Assembly: GCA_013398955.1 (NCBI GenBank)
Contig: VWPU01008494.1
Location: 1-64,000 of the forward strand
Source of the DNA: Callaeas wilsoni
Taxonomy: Eukaryota; Chordata; Aves; Passeriformes; Callaeidae
Reading direction: 5' to 3'
DNA: 64,000 nt
A program made the translations under genes and the position numbers. The notes below the pieces were generated by a model. It saw only the letters and a program-made list of their open reading frames with translations, did no database searches and was not told where the DNA came from. Numbering within the stretch: the stretch's first letter is position 1; the number at the start of each line of letters is the position of its first letter. This document shows, piece by piece, positions 21,958-35,549 of the stretch.

Positions 21958-24900
21958 TTTTTTCATTAGTTTTCTTCTTCCAGTGTTACCCAGTTTCAGT
22001 GAGAGGTGTGAAATGTGAAACTCATGATGGCTGCATGTTGTGCTGGTTATGTTGCTGAAGCAGAAAGTTTTCATGTGACTTGTTGTATAGTTCTGCTCGC
22101 AGCAGGCTCTGTTTGACACCTTCACAGCACATGTTAGGAATCACATTTCATATTTTAAGGAATCTGCAATGAGAGTTTGCAGTGGGCAAGCCCAAACAAA
22201 AGATTCTGTGGAATTAGCCTAATTACCCCAGGAGAGAGGTGGTTGTAGAGGTCTCTGTTCAATCTCATTCCAAATAATTTCTCACTTTCCAAATCACTTC
22301 AACCGTGCTGGGTCTCAATAATATGTAGTTCTTGGTCAATCTGTGATAGTTTTTTTTTTCAAGTTTTTCTTCTTTGTGTTAAGCATCTTACCTAACCAAT
22401 TTTACCTGCTCTGCCAGCTCACTACTCGAGACAGGATTATTCACATCTGTCTAATTTTCCCATCTGATCTCCTAACCACAAATGTCTGCTTTTTAAATTT
22501 TATTTTTAAATGACTACTGAGCCATTTCATTACTGCACCTGTGCTGAAAGACTTTCTTACTTTTTCACTGAAGGTTGGGTGTGGCACTATCTTGCATTTT
22601 GCCTTTCACTTACCCAGACAAATTCTAGTCTTTCATCATCATGTTATACCACTGTGCAAATGAGAGGCTCATAAAAATCGTCTATCCTTCCCTTGCCAGC
22701 CAGAAAACACTGTCAAATATATCTTATCCAGGTTGCTATTATCAGTCAGAGTGGCTCAGTCGCCAATTAGATCATGAATTTCAGCTTCAAATCATCATTA
22801 CTGCTCAGTCTTATTAGAAATATGAAGCGGAAATGTGTCTTTGTTTGAATGTGCAGGAAAATGCTGGGTTATTGTCTGGAAATGGCTCCTCTGACCTGGG
22901 ATATCTCATCAAGACAAGCACTGATGAAAATGCCCTGGGACTGCCAACACCACCTCTGAGAGATGGACACCAAAGTTCATCATGGCAAGATAAAGTCTGG
23001 CTGAAACTCTTCTCTGGAGGAGGATGAACAGCTGTGACTCTATGGCCCTTAAGGTGCTGGAACAGTAATTCAGAATAAAAATAGTTCTTGTTCCTAATGG
23101 TTTTATTAAAAAGTTGTCTCCTATGTCTTTCTCTCCCATTTTCTGCCTGGCTCTGCTGAGGATGTGACCACTCTGGAGACTTAAAAGATCACCCTTTCAG
23201 AATAAGGAGCTTGTATTTCCTTCTCTTCATAGCTTCTGGCTTTTCTAGGTGAGTTGCCAAGTTATGCCAAGAGACTTGAGATTGTGTCAGGGCTGATAGC
23301 TCCTCTTCGTCTCCAGCTTGTCTATTCCCTCTCCATCTCTAGAAAAGCAGGACTGAGTCCAGAACTGCAAAGGCACATAGAGTCTCCAAGCACTGGATGA
23401 ACATGACAGTACAGGACCTGCCAGGACAGAGCTAGGTTTTCCATATTATGTTAAAGGCAAGGAGGACAGTCTCCCATAATGCTGGAGAGAGTAGCTAAGT
23501 TGTGGAAAGAAGAAAACATTGATTAGATCTGGAGATTTTATAGTGTAAAGATTGTGTCCTTATAAGCAGATCACTTCTCCTCCACAAAATCTGCTCTAAG
23601 ACCACCTAGGGACAGCTGGTGAGACTTTCCAACTGTAAACAAAGGATATGGAATCAGAGCAAAAAGGAGGATAACACTGAAGTCTTAATCACAAATAAGC
23701 AGAGCACATGACATTCCAGACTTTTTTTGTTTGTGCTTACAATTATTAGCTTTATTTGAAAGCACAGCAGCAGGGACTCATTCTTAAGTTCTACTTCAGG
23801 TTTCCTTTTGTCATGTTTTTTGTGCGTTACCTTTTCAAGTTATGTTTTTTTAATGCATTTAATCCATTTTAGAAAATAGTCTTTTAAATAGTGCTTTTTA
23901 TTGTTGCAAACAGCCCCTGCCTTCCTACCAGCTCAAATCATGTTGACATATATACACAGTTGAAGTTGGCGTTTTGACACGTGTACACATTGTTTTCATC
24001 TGATTCCTGGGGATGACTTCAATGCCTGAGGTTTCTTTTAACACCCTGAAAAGCCTCTGGCTTTGTGCAAGGCTGCATTCCTAAACAGTATACCTACTCT
24101 GCATTCAGCCAATGTTTACTTTGCAAAAGAACTTTTTAATATCAAAAGTAAAACAGCCTTCCTACATTCCACAAAGATAGATGCTATTTGCCATTTAAAA
24201 AAATAGTGCAGTAATAATAGCGATAATAAGGATAGATGAAGTTCCTATTTCAGGGGAAACAATTGCAGCTGAATCACAGCTGAGGGCTGGCGAACAGATA
24301 AGCACGATGTATTTTGCCTTGTCAGGCATGTGATTCAGAATACATCTTCTTGTTTTGCCCTCTGTGAAAACAGGAGTGACTGGTGGTGAGTACATATTTA
24401 ATTTTTATTGGAGAACTACCTCATATATTCAGCTTCAGAGGGAGACTGGCTGTAATAGGATAAACTCTTAGCTGGTGTGAGTCCAGACCTCTCTAGTGTT
24501 GACCTAACTTTGTTGACTTATCAGCAAAGGATGTGGCCCAGTACATCTGAAAGACGCTGATGCCACAGCAAGGCTGAGTTGACTTCAGGCTGTAGGAGAA
24601 GTGACCATTCCACTCTTGCCAGTGTGCTCACACCCATCCCTCGCTTTGGCAATAGCAACCATGCAGCAAGATAATCTAGCTAAAAAAAATACTCTACTTT
24701 GGTTTTTTATATATTTTTTTTACCAGCGCTCCCATTCTCTCCTCTCAGCTGATTGGTCTGGTTGATTGCAGGGCCACAGTGTTGCTGGAGTTTGTTTAGA
24801 GATGTCATCAAGAATTCTCATGGGGCAAAGGCAAGGTACCCCCTTTGAAGGCACCTCACAGATGGGCTTGAAACCTCTGTTAAAATGCTGCATTAGACAA

Positions 24901-25419
24901 ACGGTTGCAGACTGGGACCTTGGTCTTGCTGAAATGAGCATTAAAACTGCCATGTGGCAGGACTGGGCTCTTCCTGAATAAATCTGATGAGGTTACAATA
25001 GAAATGTCTTTGTCATCTGTGTAAAATGCATGCGTCGAGGTTTTGAGGAGAACAAGAAACAGACACAACCCATTTATTTTATTATACAGTTACAGTTCCC
25101 ATGCTGAGGGATCAAATCAATTATGGATAATATACATTCTGGGAATCGAAGCATATGGCTTATGGAGCATGGGGAATGCCTTCATGAGCTGAAGAACCAG
25201 GAGTCAGGTGGGAATGGGGGAAACATCTTTCAGTATTTGTAGCATTCTAATTTTCAAAAGCATGTGTTATTGAGAGTGGCATGCTCTAGCAAGAAAAAGG
25301 ATCACTGGAAACATGGTTATGTTAAAGAGGATTTTAAATTCAAGGACTGATGTGCTATTTTCCTAAACATAAAAATGTGCTTTTATTTTCAAAGATTGCT
25401 CTCATGGACTGTCAACAGT
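21958..25419. other. Unassigned stretch between the two 92-bp repeat copies
   Basis: No exon or named repeat recognised. Small features are overlapping palindromes ACACGTGT (23977-23984, a canonical E-box core CACGTG) and GTGTACAC (23981-23988), and T runs near 22350 and 24710. Open frames are at chance length. Confidence 0.45.
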
Positions 25420-25511
25420 TCATTTCGGGAACCAAGAAGAAATCTTTCCAAAGCCATATGAGGATATATTAGTTTTACCCAGGGTGAACATGACATAAGC
25501 ACACTTCCCTA
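25420..25511. repeat. Perfect 92-bp direct repeat, copy 2
   Basis: Identical to 21866-21957 in the same orientation, with an offset of 3,554 bp. The flanks are unrelated to those of copy 1: CAACAGT before and CAAGAATG after, against AAGGA and TTTTTTC. Complete identity over 92 neutral-looking bases implies a very recent copy event, gene conversion, or an assembly error. Confidence 0.98.
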
Positions 25512-28500
25512 CAAGAATGACCCTACTTATGTCTCCTACTCAGCAGTTTATCTGTTTTTATAATGATCCAAATAGATTCAAAGGGGAGGAGGGACGATCC
25601 ATTTGTTTTCTTCCCACACAAGATGCATTTCAAATGCTTTGCACTTTCACAAAGGTTGTGCAATCAATCTCGTTCAAAGACGTGCAGCCTGCAATATTTA
25701 GTCCTGACAACTGTGCTGACATGAAGAAAGAAGGTGCAGCTTTGTTGTTCTGAATCACTTCATGAAGACCAGCCAATCTAAACAGGTTTTATTTGGGTGT
25801 AAGCCTCTTTTTGGTATTATTGCCAAGTCAGCTTCATGCTCAATTAAAAGCAAAACATGCTGAAGCCCTAAACCTTTTAGCAATTCCAGATCTACTAATG
25901 ATGTCAGATTGGGCAGTTCCACACCAAGGAGACATCATTTATTACAGAGGTTGACATCAGTGAGAGACGATGTTCTGCTGTCAAAGCTCTTTAGTGGGAC
26001 ACTGGAGAACTCAACTCTGTTTTCGCCTTCCATGTGCAGCCTTCGTGTGACCTTGATGAAACCACTGCTCTCTGCCTTGACATCATGGTACTTGGGGAGG
26101 TTATGACATACTCCTAGGCTGGATGGTAGCTTCTGAAAAGAGTGGGTTAAGTGCGACACAGGAAACTTGTCATCATCAGTAATGTGCTTTTGCAATTTAG
26201 AAGCTAGTTTAATTCTGGGTTCTAAGTTAGAGTAAAATTTCCCTGTCTGTAATGCACTGAAAATTATCCAGTTCCGCACACAGTTTGAAGCAGACCACCG
26301 GGATGAAGCAGTCACATGCCAGTTTCCTGGAGCCTTCCATTTCTTCTCTAGCACCTTCATTTAGGCAATTTGAACAGGAAGTCCTGAAAGTGTGTCTCAG
26401 TGCAAAATTGTCATTTTGACTGCAATCTAATAGCAGTCACTGATTGTCATTAATTACAAATTTTCACGTGCTGCAATTGATAAAATTGGGAAAATGTAGT
26501 TGATAGCAATCAAAATCAGGAAGAAGGATAGTCTGTACCTTTTTCTGAACTTTTTAGGTCACCCTAGAGCGTGTATTTCATGGTTGTAAGGTACCTCTTG
26601 TCTCAGTGGGTGTCTGTCCCAACAGGAGTGCTTGCCTCCACAACTGCTTTTGATAGCCAAGTGAATTTTTTCTTTCTGCCAAATGACTGTCTGAACAATT
26701 ACATTTGCACCAAAAAATGGAGAGAAAAAACATTGTGTCAGGTCAACTGGAAATGAAAGACTTGCAGTTTTCTTGGTGAGGTCAATTCTCATCCATCACA
26801 TTTTTGTAATTATATATTTATTCCATTCAAAATAAAATGCATCAAGACAGACATTCTTTCACTGAAAATAAATGTAGGTAAATTTGGTCTCAAAATATTG
26901 CTTCAGTATGGAAAATGGATTCACTTCATTTTTGTCTTTTCCAAAATTATTACTTTTTTTGCTGTTCTTGTGGCAGTAAAGGAAACTCAGAAATTTCAGG
27001 AGGCAGTGTCTTGTGAAATCATAGTCTAAAGAAGAAGAGGATAAGACAAAAACATGATAGCAGGGAAGTTGTGCTTTCCCAATGTTCACTGGCATTATGC
27101 ACTTGGGCGAATATCTTCATTCATGTGCAAAAGTAACTTTTTACAAAGAAAGCTCCCCAAAACAGTAGGAACAGTATTTTATATAAGAATGAGGTGGCTG
27201 AAGGATAGGAAATATGGAGAGTTAGTCCTAGTTCAGGGAATTATGTGAGGCTGTCTTTTACATGATGACAGAGCTCAGATTTAATTGGAGTTCTCTGGAC
27301 ATTTTTGTTAGGTGTTTTTGGTTTGGTTTTGCTTTGTTTTGCTATTCTTTTCCCCAAAACATATGCAGATTTTCTTCTTTGAAAGATTCTCTTAGATATC
27401 CAGACAGCTGCCAGATTTCCGGAGAGCATCAGGCAGCGGCCAGCCTACTGCAGTTCCTGCAGAGCACACGAGCCTTGGTGTTAGAGGGACGTGCAAACGG
27501 ATGAGTGGTTTTATTTGTCTGTTTTCTTCATGGCCTGTGAGGAAGATCAACAGGCAACTACCTGACATGTGTATAGCCCCTTCCTCGCCACCGAAAGAGT
27601 TGGTCTTCCTGCCATTCCCGTTAATCTTTTTATGCTACTACTGACAGAGCGAATTATGAAAGTCAGTAGATGACAGGCCTAAACCCAACAATCCAAAATG
27701 CAGAAGTCTGGAAGCCCAACTCTCAATTTTAAGTTTGTTTAGATTTCAAAGCACATTGAACTATTTGCAATAGTGGTAAAAGGAAATATTTCTTCCTATT
27801 GGAAAGCAGACTTTTTTTGTTGTACTTGACAAAGAAGGGAGCTTTTTATATGGACTAGTCCTGTCATTGTTTTTACATGATGTGTTGAAACTAAGAACTT
27901 GTATGAATGCTGACTGTCTTTCCAAGACAAGTGCCTGATGGTAGAATAGCCTGCTATCCACTTTTCTTGCTCTGATGCACATTGATTGATGGTAATTTCC
28001 AGCTGGGAAAGAGGCAAAAGATTGTCTCAGAACTTCATAGCAGGTTATAGACTCTTTCACATCATGAGTTAGATGTTAAACCATGCTGGCATTGATCGTT
28101 TGACAGACTTAGCAAATGGGCTTTGTTTGGCTACCAACATTCAGATCCTGGAAATCGTGGCCAGGCTGGGCAGTGAGAGTCAGGCTTGCTAGCAGCCCCA
28201 TGGAGTGGCTGAAGAGCAGGCAATGCAGCATGCTGTGTTTCAGAGGTGCTCAGCCAGAGCCACAGACATTCTACAGTGGCCAGACGAGTGAGGAATGCTG
28301 TCAAAGCCACCCCTTGCTGTGACAGCTCTGCATTTCGCTGTTCAGAGTGATTACTCTGGCACCTTTTTCAGCAAATAGTTCTGAAGAATCAAATGGTACT
28401 TCTGCACTGGTCTTAGAGTCTGGATCAGAACAAAGTTGCCAGTCATCACCTCTTACTGAACTTTGATTTGCAGCAGCTCAAGGCTGTGATGCTTATGATC

Positions 28501-31500
28501 TGTTTTCTTTTTGTATGAAACCAGACTGGAAGATGCGCACATAAATTCATGTGGCTGCAAATAAACACTCAGTACATGGGATCAGACTAGGCTTAGCAAG
28601 GAGAAACTGTGGATGTCAGATCCTCAAAGAGTGGTTTGCCCTGCAGAAGTGCTCTGACTGATTTGCATTACATGTTGTGAAAGCTGGATGTACAACTCCA
28701 GCTGAATTCAAACGGGACCGGGAAAACCAAACTCCTGCCTGTGGATTATCCTGCTGCTGCCTCTGATGTAGAGGAGGAGAAGTGTAGCACTGGAAGACAG
28801 TATTGCAGGTGGGAACGAACAAAATAAAGAGACCACAGCAAGCAATTTCTTAGCCATGTTCAGTGCAATGTTTGCCACAGGTTCTGCTTGAACTCCAGCA
28901 AAATCATGTATTTGCAAAAGTTAATGTGGGTCAGAGGATGAGAAAGATAAGTGAACCTAGTGACACACGGTGGGGAAGAAATTGGATGCCAAGTAGGAAT
29001 GCAGTGTTTGGACAAGAAATGTTAGTGTACTGAGCCAAAGGAAAAGGTTCAAGATCAATCATCCAGAAGACGAAAAGCTTTAAAGGCAGAAGAAATGCTA
29101 AAGTTAGCATATGTGGTTTACTATAAATTGGGGTAATCTGAAACAGATATTCTCTGAAGAATACTTCCAATGTTTCCTGGCTCTGCTCCAGCTACTTCAA
29201 AGCCCTGTTATCAGTGAATTGTGGTCCCAGTGTTAGGAAAGCTGGGCGATGTTCTAAGGAAATGTCAGCTTCAGATCACAGTTTCCTCTCATTTCTGTGA
29301 AGAGAGGTCAAATTAGCACAGCGCTGCCCACACGCCGTCTTTGTCACAGTCCTCCATGGTCCACTTTGTTAGTGCTTGAGCTAATACTTAGGATAGAGAA
29401 CTAAATTGCTTTGAAACAGTAGGCTGTTTGATTTAGGAATCAAAGTTTAAAATAATACCCCAGCAGTATGTGTTGCCAAAAATCTACAAGGCTGTAATGT
29501 TCATTAGAGACATGCAGAACAATTAAGGGAAGCTTTTAATTCCCCTCCTCCACTTGAGGATCCTAAGCTAAAATCTCTTGGGGCACTGAGGAAACCTGTA
29601 CCTTGCTATCTGGGTGCTAATTAATACAAGGTTTGATCAGGTAATTGGTGTGAATGGAATCCTATTTCTGTTGTGTCCTCTCTAGGCAGCAACATATGCA
29701 GTTTCCTCTTTTACCTAGAAAGTACCCATGCTGCTCATAATGGCTTAGTTCTCAGTGGTCTGAAGAGCAGAAGTAAGAAAGATTTATTTTTTCATTTTAT
29801 ATGAAGTGTCTTTCACAAATCCAGGTCTTGCTCATGGTAAAATACTGGTGTCTCTTAATCTGTTAGGATTCAATCTCATCACTTCAGAAATGGCTTTGCT
29901 AGCAGGCCACATCTAAGAGACATCTCAGAGGTCAGATGTTGCAGTCAACAAATTGTCTGGGGTCATAAAACAGAATCACTTCACTTTGGCAGTTGAACTT
30001 CAGTGGGGTTTGATCTGGCATTGGTAGTGAAGGTGGTTTACATTATAAGACTTTAGATTTATTCACGATCACCCTCAGACTTCATCAACCCAGGCCAGGA
30101 ATATGCTGAATCTGGTGCATTGACAGAGCACAACTCACTGGACCTGCTAAGGATTCATGGAATAATCTATAGCTGCTGCTAACCACCTGAATCAGGTGGT
30201 GTGCAACCTCATCTTGGTCAAGTGAATGTGCAGATAAATTCCACCTCTACACCAAAACCTGTGAAGTGTTGGATAGATAAATGCAATGCCATTCCCAGAG
30301 ATGAATTAAACTGAATGGGATGGGAGCTGAATCTCCACAGGATATGAAAGCAGAGTAGAGCAAATCTATATACCTCTTCATATATCTGTCTATAGATGTA
30401 TCATGCCCATTCAGTTCTTTGTAATGCTGTATTCTGTGGCAGAAGAAAGAAATGCATAATTAAAATCCATTCAATATTTTGATCTAAAACTAACTCCAAT
30501 GACACAGGCCATTAAGAGACATGTGAAAGGAAATCAAAAGATGACAGTGTTTTGGATGTGTTTATTTTTGCTAGCTCTGGGAGTACTAATAACTGACAGA
30601 CAGAATCATTTGTGTCACTGATCATGGATGCAGATGTAACAATAAGACAGGTGACCCTTGCAAAATTCATGGTGAGATCCCACCCCCCACAATGGACTAG
30701 ATCTTTAATGGTGTCTCCCCTCACAGCACCAGGTGGGTGCAGACCATCCTTGGGCAGGTCTGTTTAGGTACAGTATTTTTTGTATCACAAATGTTTTGCC
30801 TTTATTGTATAGTTCCAATCTGAACAATTACTCCGTCTAAAAAGACAAAAACTGTTACGCCATTATTCACCAATAATTCTTCAGAATCCCAGGCCAGGTT
30901 CAGATGAAATAGGAAAGACTACATTGGTGGGAAAACATCAGAAAAGGCATGCAAGTCATGAGGAGAAAGATAGTTATGTATAACAGCTGGAATCATGAAT
31001 CATGCTCAAGAGTGTCTCAAATATTCAATTCACACACACTGTCTCTCTGGAAGAAAGGATAGACACAGTGAAAGATTACAAGTGAGAGGCAGTAGACACT
31101 TTGTTTGCTGCACTAATAAAAACCACTCAGATGCCCGGCTGAATATGCCATAAAGACCTCTATAGAGCCAGGTAGAATAAGAGTAAGAAAGCTGGAGTAA
31201 CTGGCAGGGAGAGACCCCTGTGGATTTGGAAATGTCTAGTTAAAGCAGCCTCTTTACATTTTTTACTGCTAGTGGCAAGTTGGTGCTGGTTCTGGCCTTG
31301 TTTCTTTCTTTTGGCTCACAGTTCCCACCTCTCAAAGAACTGCACAAAGTAATTGCAGTGCCGAGCCAGCAATGGTGTTTCATGCATGATCTAAAGATTC
31401 ATCTCTCTGAGATTAGGTTCCTTGTCTTTCAAGGCTTGTTTTGCTTTTTTGATCACTCTTGTTATTTTAAAAGGCAAAAATAGAGATCATGGCCAACTAT

Positions 31501-31506
31501 GAGTAC
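25512..31506. other. Unassigned AT-rich stretch
   Basis: Apart from the open frame at 25935-26360 listed separately, no gene or recognised mobile element was found. The sequence has ordinary AT-rich composition with no long repeats. Open frames on either strand are up to about 100 codons and show no known motif. Confidence 0.45.
25935..26360 (-). other. Unrecognised 141-codon open frame
   Basis: This minus-strand frame starts at an ATG directly preceded by an in-frame stop (TAA ATG). It ends at a TGA that overlaps an AATAAA (complement at 25938-25943). The predicted product is soluble-looking, basic, Ser/Lys/His-rich and has no signal peptide or membrane segment. The segment holds more CpG than its surroundings. 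I do not recognise a family. The abrupt start and the lack of credible splice sites argue against a normal exon; a retrocopy remnant or chance is as likely. Confidence 0.12.
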
Positions 31507-31571
31507 TAAATGACTTTCCAAAGGTTAACCTTTGTTCTCTTTGTAAGTCATTTATGAATAGCCAGCTATTC
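31507..31571. repeat. Cluster of three perfect inverted repeats
   Basis: First, outer arms TAAATGACTT (31507-31516) and AAGTCATTTA (31545-31554) are exact reverse complements. Second, a 16-bp perfect palindrome, CAAAGGTTAACCTTTG, lies between them (31519-31534). Third, GAATAGC and GCTATTC (31556-31562 and 31565-31571), separated by two bases, form a hairpin immediately downstream. A single-stranded or RNA form could fold into a hairpin nested in a longer stem plus a second hairpin. No gene is attached. Confidence 0.9.
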
Positions 31572-33831
31572 AGTTTGTTCAGTTATTGTGAGTCACTTCG
31601 TTTCAGATTTGGAAGTTTGTCATGAACTATTTGCTCTGTGTTCAGGTAGTCTGACTAGTAGGGTATGACTAGTCCGCAGTTTTGCTGACTGGAATGCTAA
31701 TAAATGAGAGGAAAGAATTCAGCACTTTCGGGATGACTGCTTTAACTCTCACAGGCAAAGCCTTTTCTGAGCAAACAGCCACAAAAGTATTCACCAGACT
31801 TTCACTTCCAGAAAATAGTCTAATGCACTACAAGCCCCCTTTTTATAGATGCAAAAAACTGGACTAATGTTTTCTGAGTGCTGTAGAAGTGGTTCACTTT
31901 AAACCACTGTTCAAATACCTCATTTGGTGAGACTGAGCCACCAACACATTTCATTGTGGGCAGAAGATGTTCCTTTTGTTTAAACCTATAGTGGTTGCAG
32001 TCTTATGAATATATGATCCCTAGGGATTTGAGTTCTTTAGAAATAGAACTTCCTCCAAATCCATGCTCTTCTATTCCCAGGATATCGTTCAAAGAAGTAG
32101 AGCTCACGTAATTGAATAAATGACTGTGTCTATGGAATAGATCTATCTTAGGCCAAGTCTCAAATTTATCATAACAGTTCTACAATGATTTACAGAAGCA
32201 TAAAAGAAAATTCAGGTCTCCACTGACAGAGACAGTTTTCAAAGAGAAGGAGACTCACTGTCACAATGAGTGAAAGGTAGACAGATTATTAGATTTAAAG
32301 TATATGGAGAGAGTAACCTCATGATTTTTCTGTCTTCCTGGTTTTTTTACATTTAACCCTGACAAAAGTGTAGCAGGCAATAGGCTGTTAATTTTTTTCT
32401 AGGTTTGATATGAAAATAGAAAAATTACTTTTGATTCTGGATGAATTCAGATGTTGGGAGTGGCAGAGACATGTCTCTTCTTGGGACTTTGCTGAGGGTT
32501 TTCTCCTTCCTAAAAGCAAACCAGTCTGGTCCCATTTTGAGGTTCAAAAGTTAACTTTTCTTTTTTAAAATGCTTCTTCATTACAGTGTTAAGGGACTTG
32601 CAATCTTCCTTTTCAGGGAGGAGAATTGAAGGTAGTGCTGTTTTGTGGTCCAGCCTGTGAAGTGCTCTCTGCAACTGCTGCAACTGAAGTAAAGACAAAA
32701 GAAATAGTGTTGGGACCATGCAGGAGGACTGTTGCCTTAGGCTGACCCAGGAACTGAGTAGCATGTGGGCTGAGAGCAGTCACTGATTCCAGGAGGTCCA
32801 GCTGTATGGTAACTAATTAACGACATTCAGTTCTTAACAGTAATAAACTACATCTTTCCTCACTGTTGTTACTGCATAGGAGGCCCTGAGTACAATTGCG
32901 CTGCTGCAGGCAGATATTAAAAAAAGAAAGTCTGAGAAGCAATGGATGTGTTATCTCTTCGAGAAGCAGGGGCATCTCCCCTTGCCTCTCCCATCCTGGG
33001 GTCTGACCTTCCTTCCTCAGGCCTGTCTTTAATGTCACTTACTCAGAGTTACAGAGTGCAGCGCTGCTGAAAAAGGTCTGGATGGGGAGCCTGCCTCTCA
33101 TCAAGAATGGGTCCTGAGAGCCTCTAAAGGACCCCAACTTCCTCCCTAATCTTTTGAAAAAGATTATGTGAAAAGGAGATTGTGAGTATGTATATGTGTT
33201 CAGGGAGGGGAGAGGAGAAGAGGAACATTTCTGAGAAAAGAGTTAAGCAACTCTATCAGTTAGCATCATGCAACCCCCCACTAGCTGACTCTTTAGTTGG
33301 GAAGATCCCTGCATCCCGTGAAAGACACAATTTCCAATCTAATTTTCATAAGTTTTCTGGGATATTGCAGACAACTTTGTTTCTCTTTTTAATTTTCATA
33401 GTATTTGAGGAAATTTGTATAAAGACAGTTTTCCTTAGATGCTGGAAAGTGAAAATTGTGGGGAAAAAAGATTAAACCCAAGAAAATTCTGAGTACTGGA
33501 GTTGTTCTAGCAACTATAACTGTGGAGACTTTAATCTCCTGTATGTTTCCTGGTTTGCATCACCAACAGAAAATTATCTTTATGTTCAGATTTAAGAAGA
33601 GAGAAGTAAATTAAAGAAATACATCATCCAGGTTTTACCCTTAAGATGATCAGAGGATCAGAGGTTCTGTCTGTCAGAGACAACAAGTGGGTCCAAATTA
33701 GCATTTGATAGGAACTTTTAAGCAAAGGAATAATAACATAAAGAATTTTGATGCCTTCTTTTATTGCTAAATCAGCAAGATTTATTTTAAAGGTATAATT
33801 TGCTTTGGATATTCCCTGGAACGTGGGAGGC
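31572..33831. other. Unassigned stretch
   Basis: No exon or clear repeat recognised. Short T runs occur near 32343-32348 and 32392-32397. Open frames under 100 codons have no known motif. Confidence 0.45.
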
Positions 33832-33980
33832 CAGCATTTCATAGTGGACAGAGCATTTCTGGGTTGCCTACGAAAAGTAGAAGCTCTTATTTTTAGCATT
33901 CTTTTGTTTGTGACCTTTTGCAAGCATCTCCTTTCCATTGCTTCCTCCAGTTTCCCCTTCCTAAAACTGGGGAAAGCAGC
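33832..33980 (+). repeat. MIR-like SINE relic with tRNA-like head
   Basis: The order is CATAGTGGACAGAGCATTTC (the tRNA-related head, usually ATAGTGGTTAGAGCA), then TTTGTGACCTTTTGCAAGCA (usually GTGTGACCTTGGGCAAGTCA), then CTCCAGTTTCCCCTTCCTAA and AACTGGGGAAA (usually CTCAGTTTCCCCATCTGTAA, then AATGGGGA). Three boxes in the right order and spacing make this one of the clearer ancient SINE copies in the window. Confidence 0.72.
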
Positions 33981-34475
33981 TTTTCATCTGATTTTAAAAA
34001 CACTTTGAAACTTAATATGGGGTAAGAGTTTTGCTCATAACCTTTTTTGATCTAGAAAAATAAAATCATAAGGCAGAATGCCACCTCATCCCTGAAACCC
34101 TTGTAGCTTTTGTTCTCTTTTCTTTGAGAATAGCAGTGACTGAGACGAACTGTGACAGTGCTTTTTGAAGTGAGAACCCTGGTGCCTGTCGTATCAGCTG
34201 AGAATCCCAAACACACTTAATAGGCTTTGGAGTCCTGAGTAGCCCAATGAAGCCAAGCACAATGTTGCTGTTATGGCAAGGCCAAGATTTTTGTGCAGTT
34301 TTTTTCTCTAAACAGGACTGGAAAAAACTGCACGAAGAGCCTTTTCTTCTTTTGTCTCCTTTTTCAGTCCCAGACCAAGCCAGAGTCAGACCCTCATGAA
34401 AGTCCAGACACTTAAAAAAGTAATTGTTTGATTATGTGCATGTTTTTGTGTGTGGGGGGTTACAGCACATACAAT

Positions 34476-34577
34476 TAGTGTGACTCAGGCTCAGGGTCAG
34501 AAGTCTGGGTTAACTATGACTGGACTTCTAATTTCCTCCATACTAAGTCACCCATCCTTTCTCTGAGTCATTCTTCA
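34476..34577 (+). repeat. Probable SINE relic
   Basis: GTGTGACTCAGGCTCAGG, then AGAAGTCTGGGTTAACTATG, then TAAGTCACCCATCCTTTCTC and TGAGTCATTC resemble, in order, the GACTCAGGAGACCTGGGTTC head and the CAAGTCACTT...CCTCTCTGTGCCTCA middle of amniote tRNA-derived SINEs. It is strongly diverged. Confidence 0.4.
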
Positions 34578-35549
34578 GCAGACAGCTTAAAGTTTAAAAT
34601 TAGAAAGTAGAAACATATACCAAGAGAGATGACTGGGGAGAATGGTGCAGGCACAGCTTGTTTAAGTTTCCAGAGCTGATGTAGCAGCAGCTATGTCAAG
34701 GAGGCCTTGTTCTACTGTCTGCAGCAGATGCCCCTTAAATCAAGATATTCATAAATACTTCAGGCTATAGAACATCTGCAAACATATATGGCATGGATGC
34801 ATTGTGAGCTGGTAAACAGGCCTGCTGTTGCTGTCAAACAAAGTCTTTGTGCACACTTGCTGCACATCTTTTATAGAAAGAGTCTTTTGCAGTGGCAGCA
34901 GCAGTGGCATTTGCTTTTCACACAGGCCCTTTCAGAGAGTACAGCTCCCTTGCAAGAGGTCTTTGGCACTCACTAGCAGGCAAAGGTTGCAAGTGAGACT
35001 CTCACCAGATGTATTTGAAAGGAAAGCTGAAAATATGAAGCATAGAGAAGTGATAGAGTAAGTGACTCACTGTCCTGGCTGTCTAAGACCTTTTATAATG
35101 CTGCACTGAATCCCTCTCAAAGACTGGTCTGGGAAGATGTTTATCAAAAATGAGACAATTTATCAGACTAGTGAGCTACCTACTCCTTTGGGTTATTTAA
35201 AATCTATTAGGTTAAAATGCTGGCACTCAAAAGACAGGGTTGAATAAAGCTGAGAGCACCATGTACATGAATAAAAAGAGAACGCAATCTATCATCAATG
35301 TATTTGGAAGGAGTTGAGAGAGTCTATTCTGATTGCATAGATTTCTCCCTTGTGTAATTCCCTTTGCACTCCAGTCTGAAGCTCATGGTGTCCACACCCT
35401 GAACTCTCATAATGGCCACCAGATTTATAAATTTTTAAATATACTCTTTATGTTATTGCAGTGTTGGAGAGACTAAGTAATAGAAACAAAACCACTTGAA
35501 ATGCTTGTAAGTATTTAAGCCCTTAGCATTTAAAATTGAAGATGTAGTC

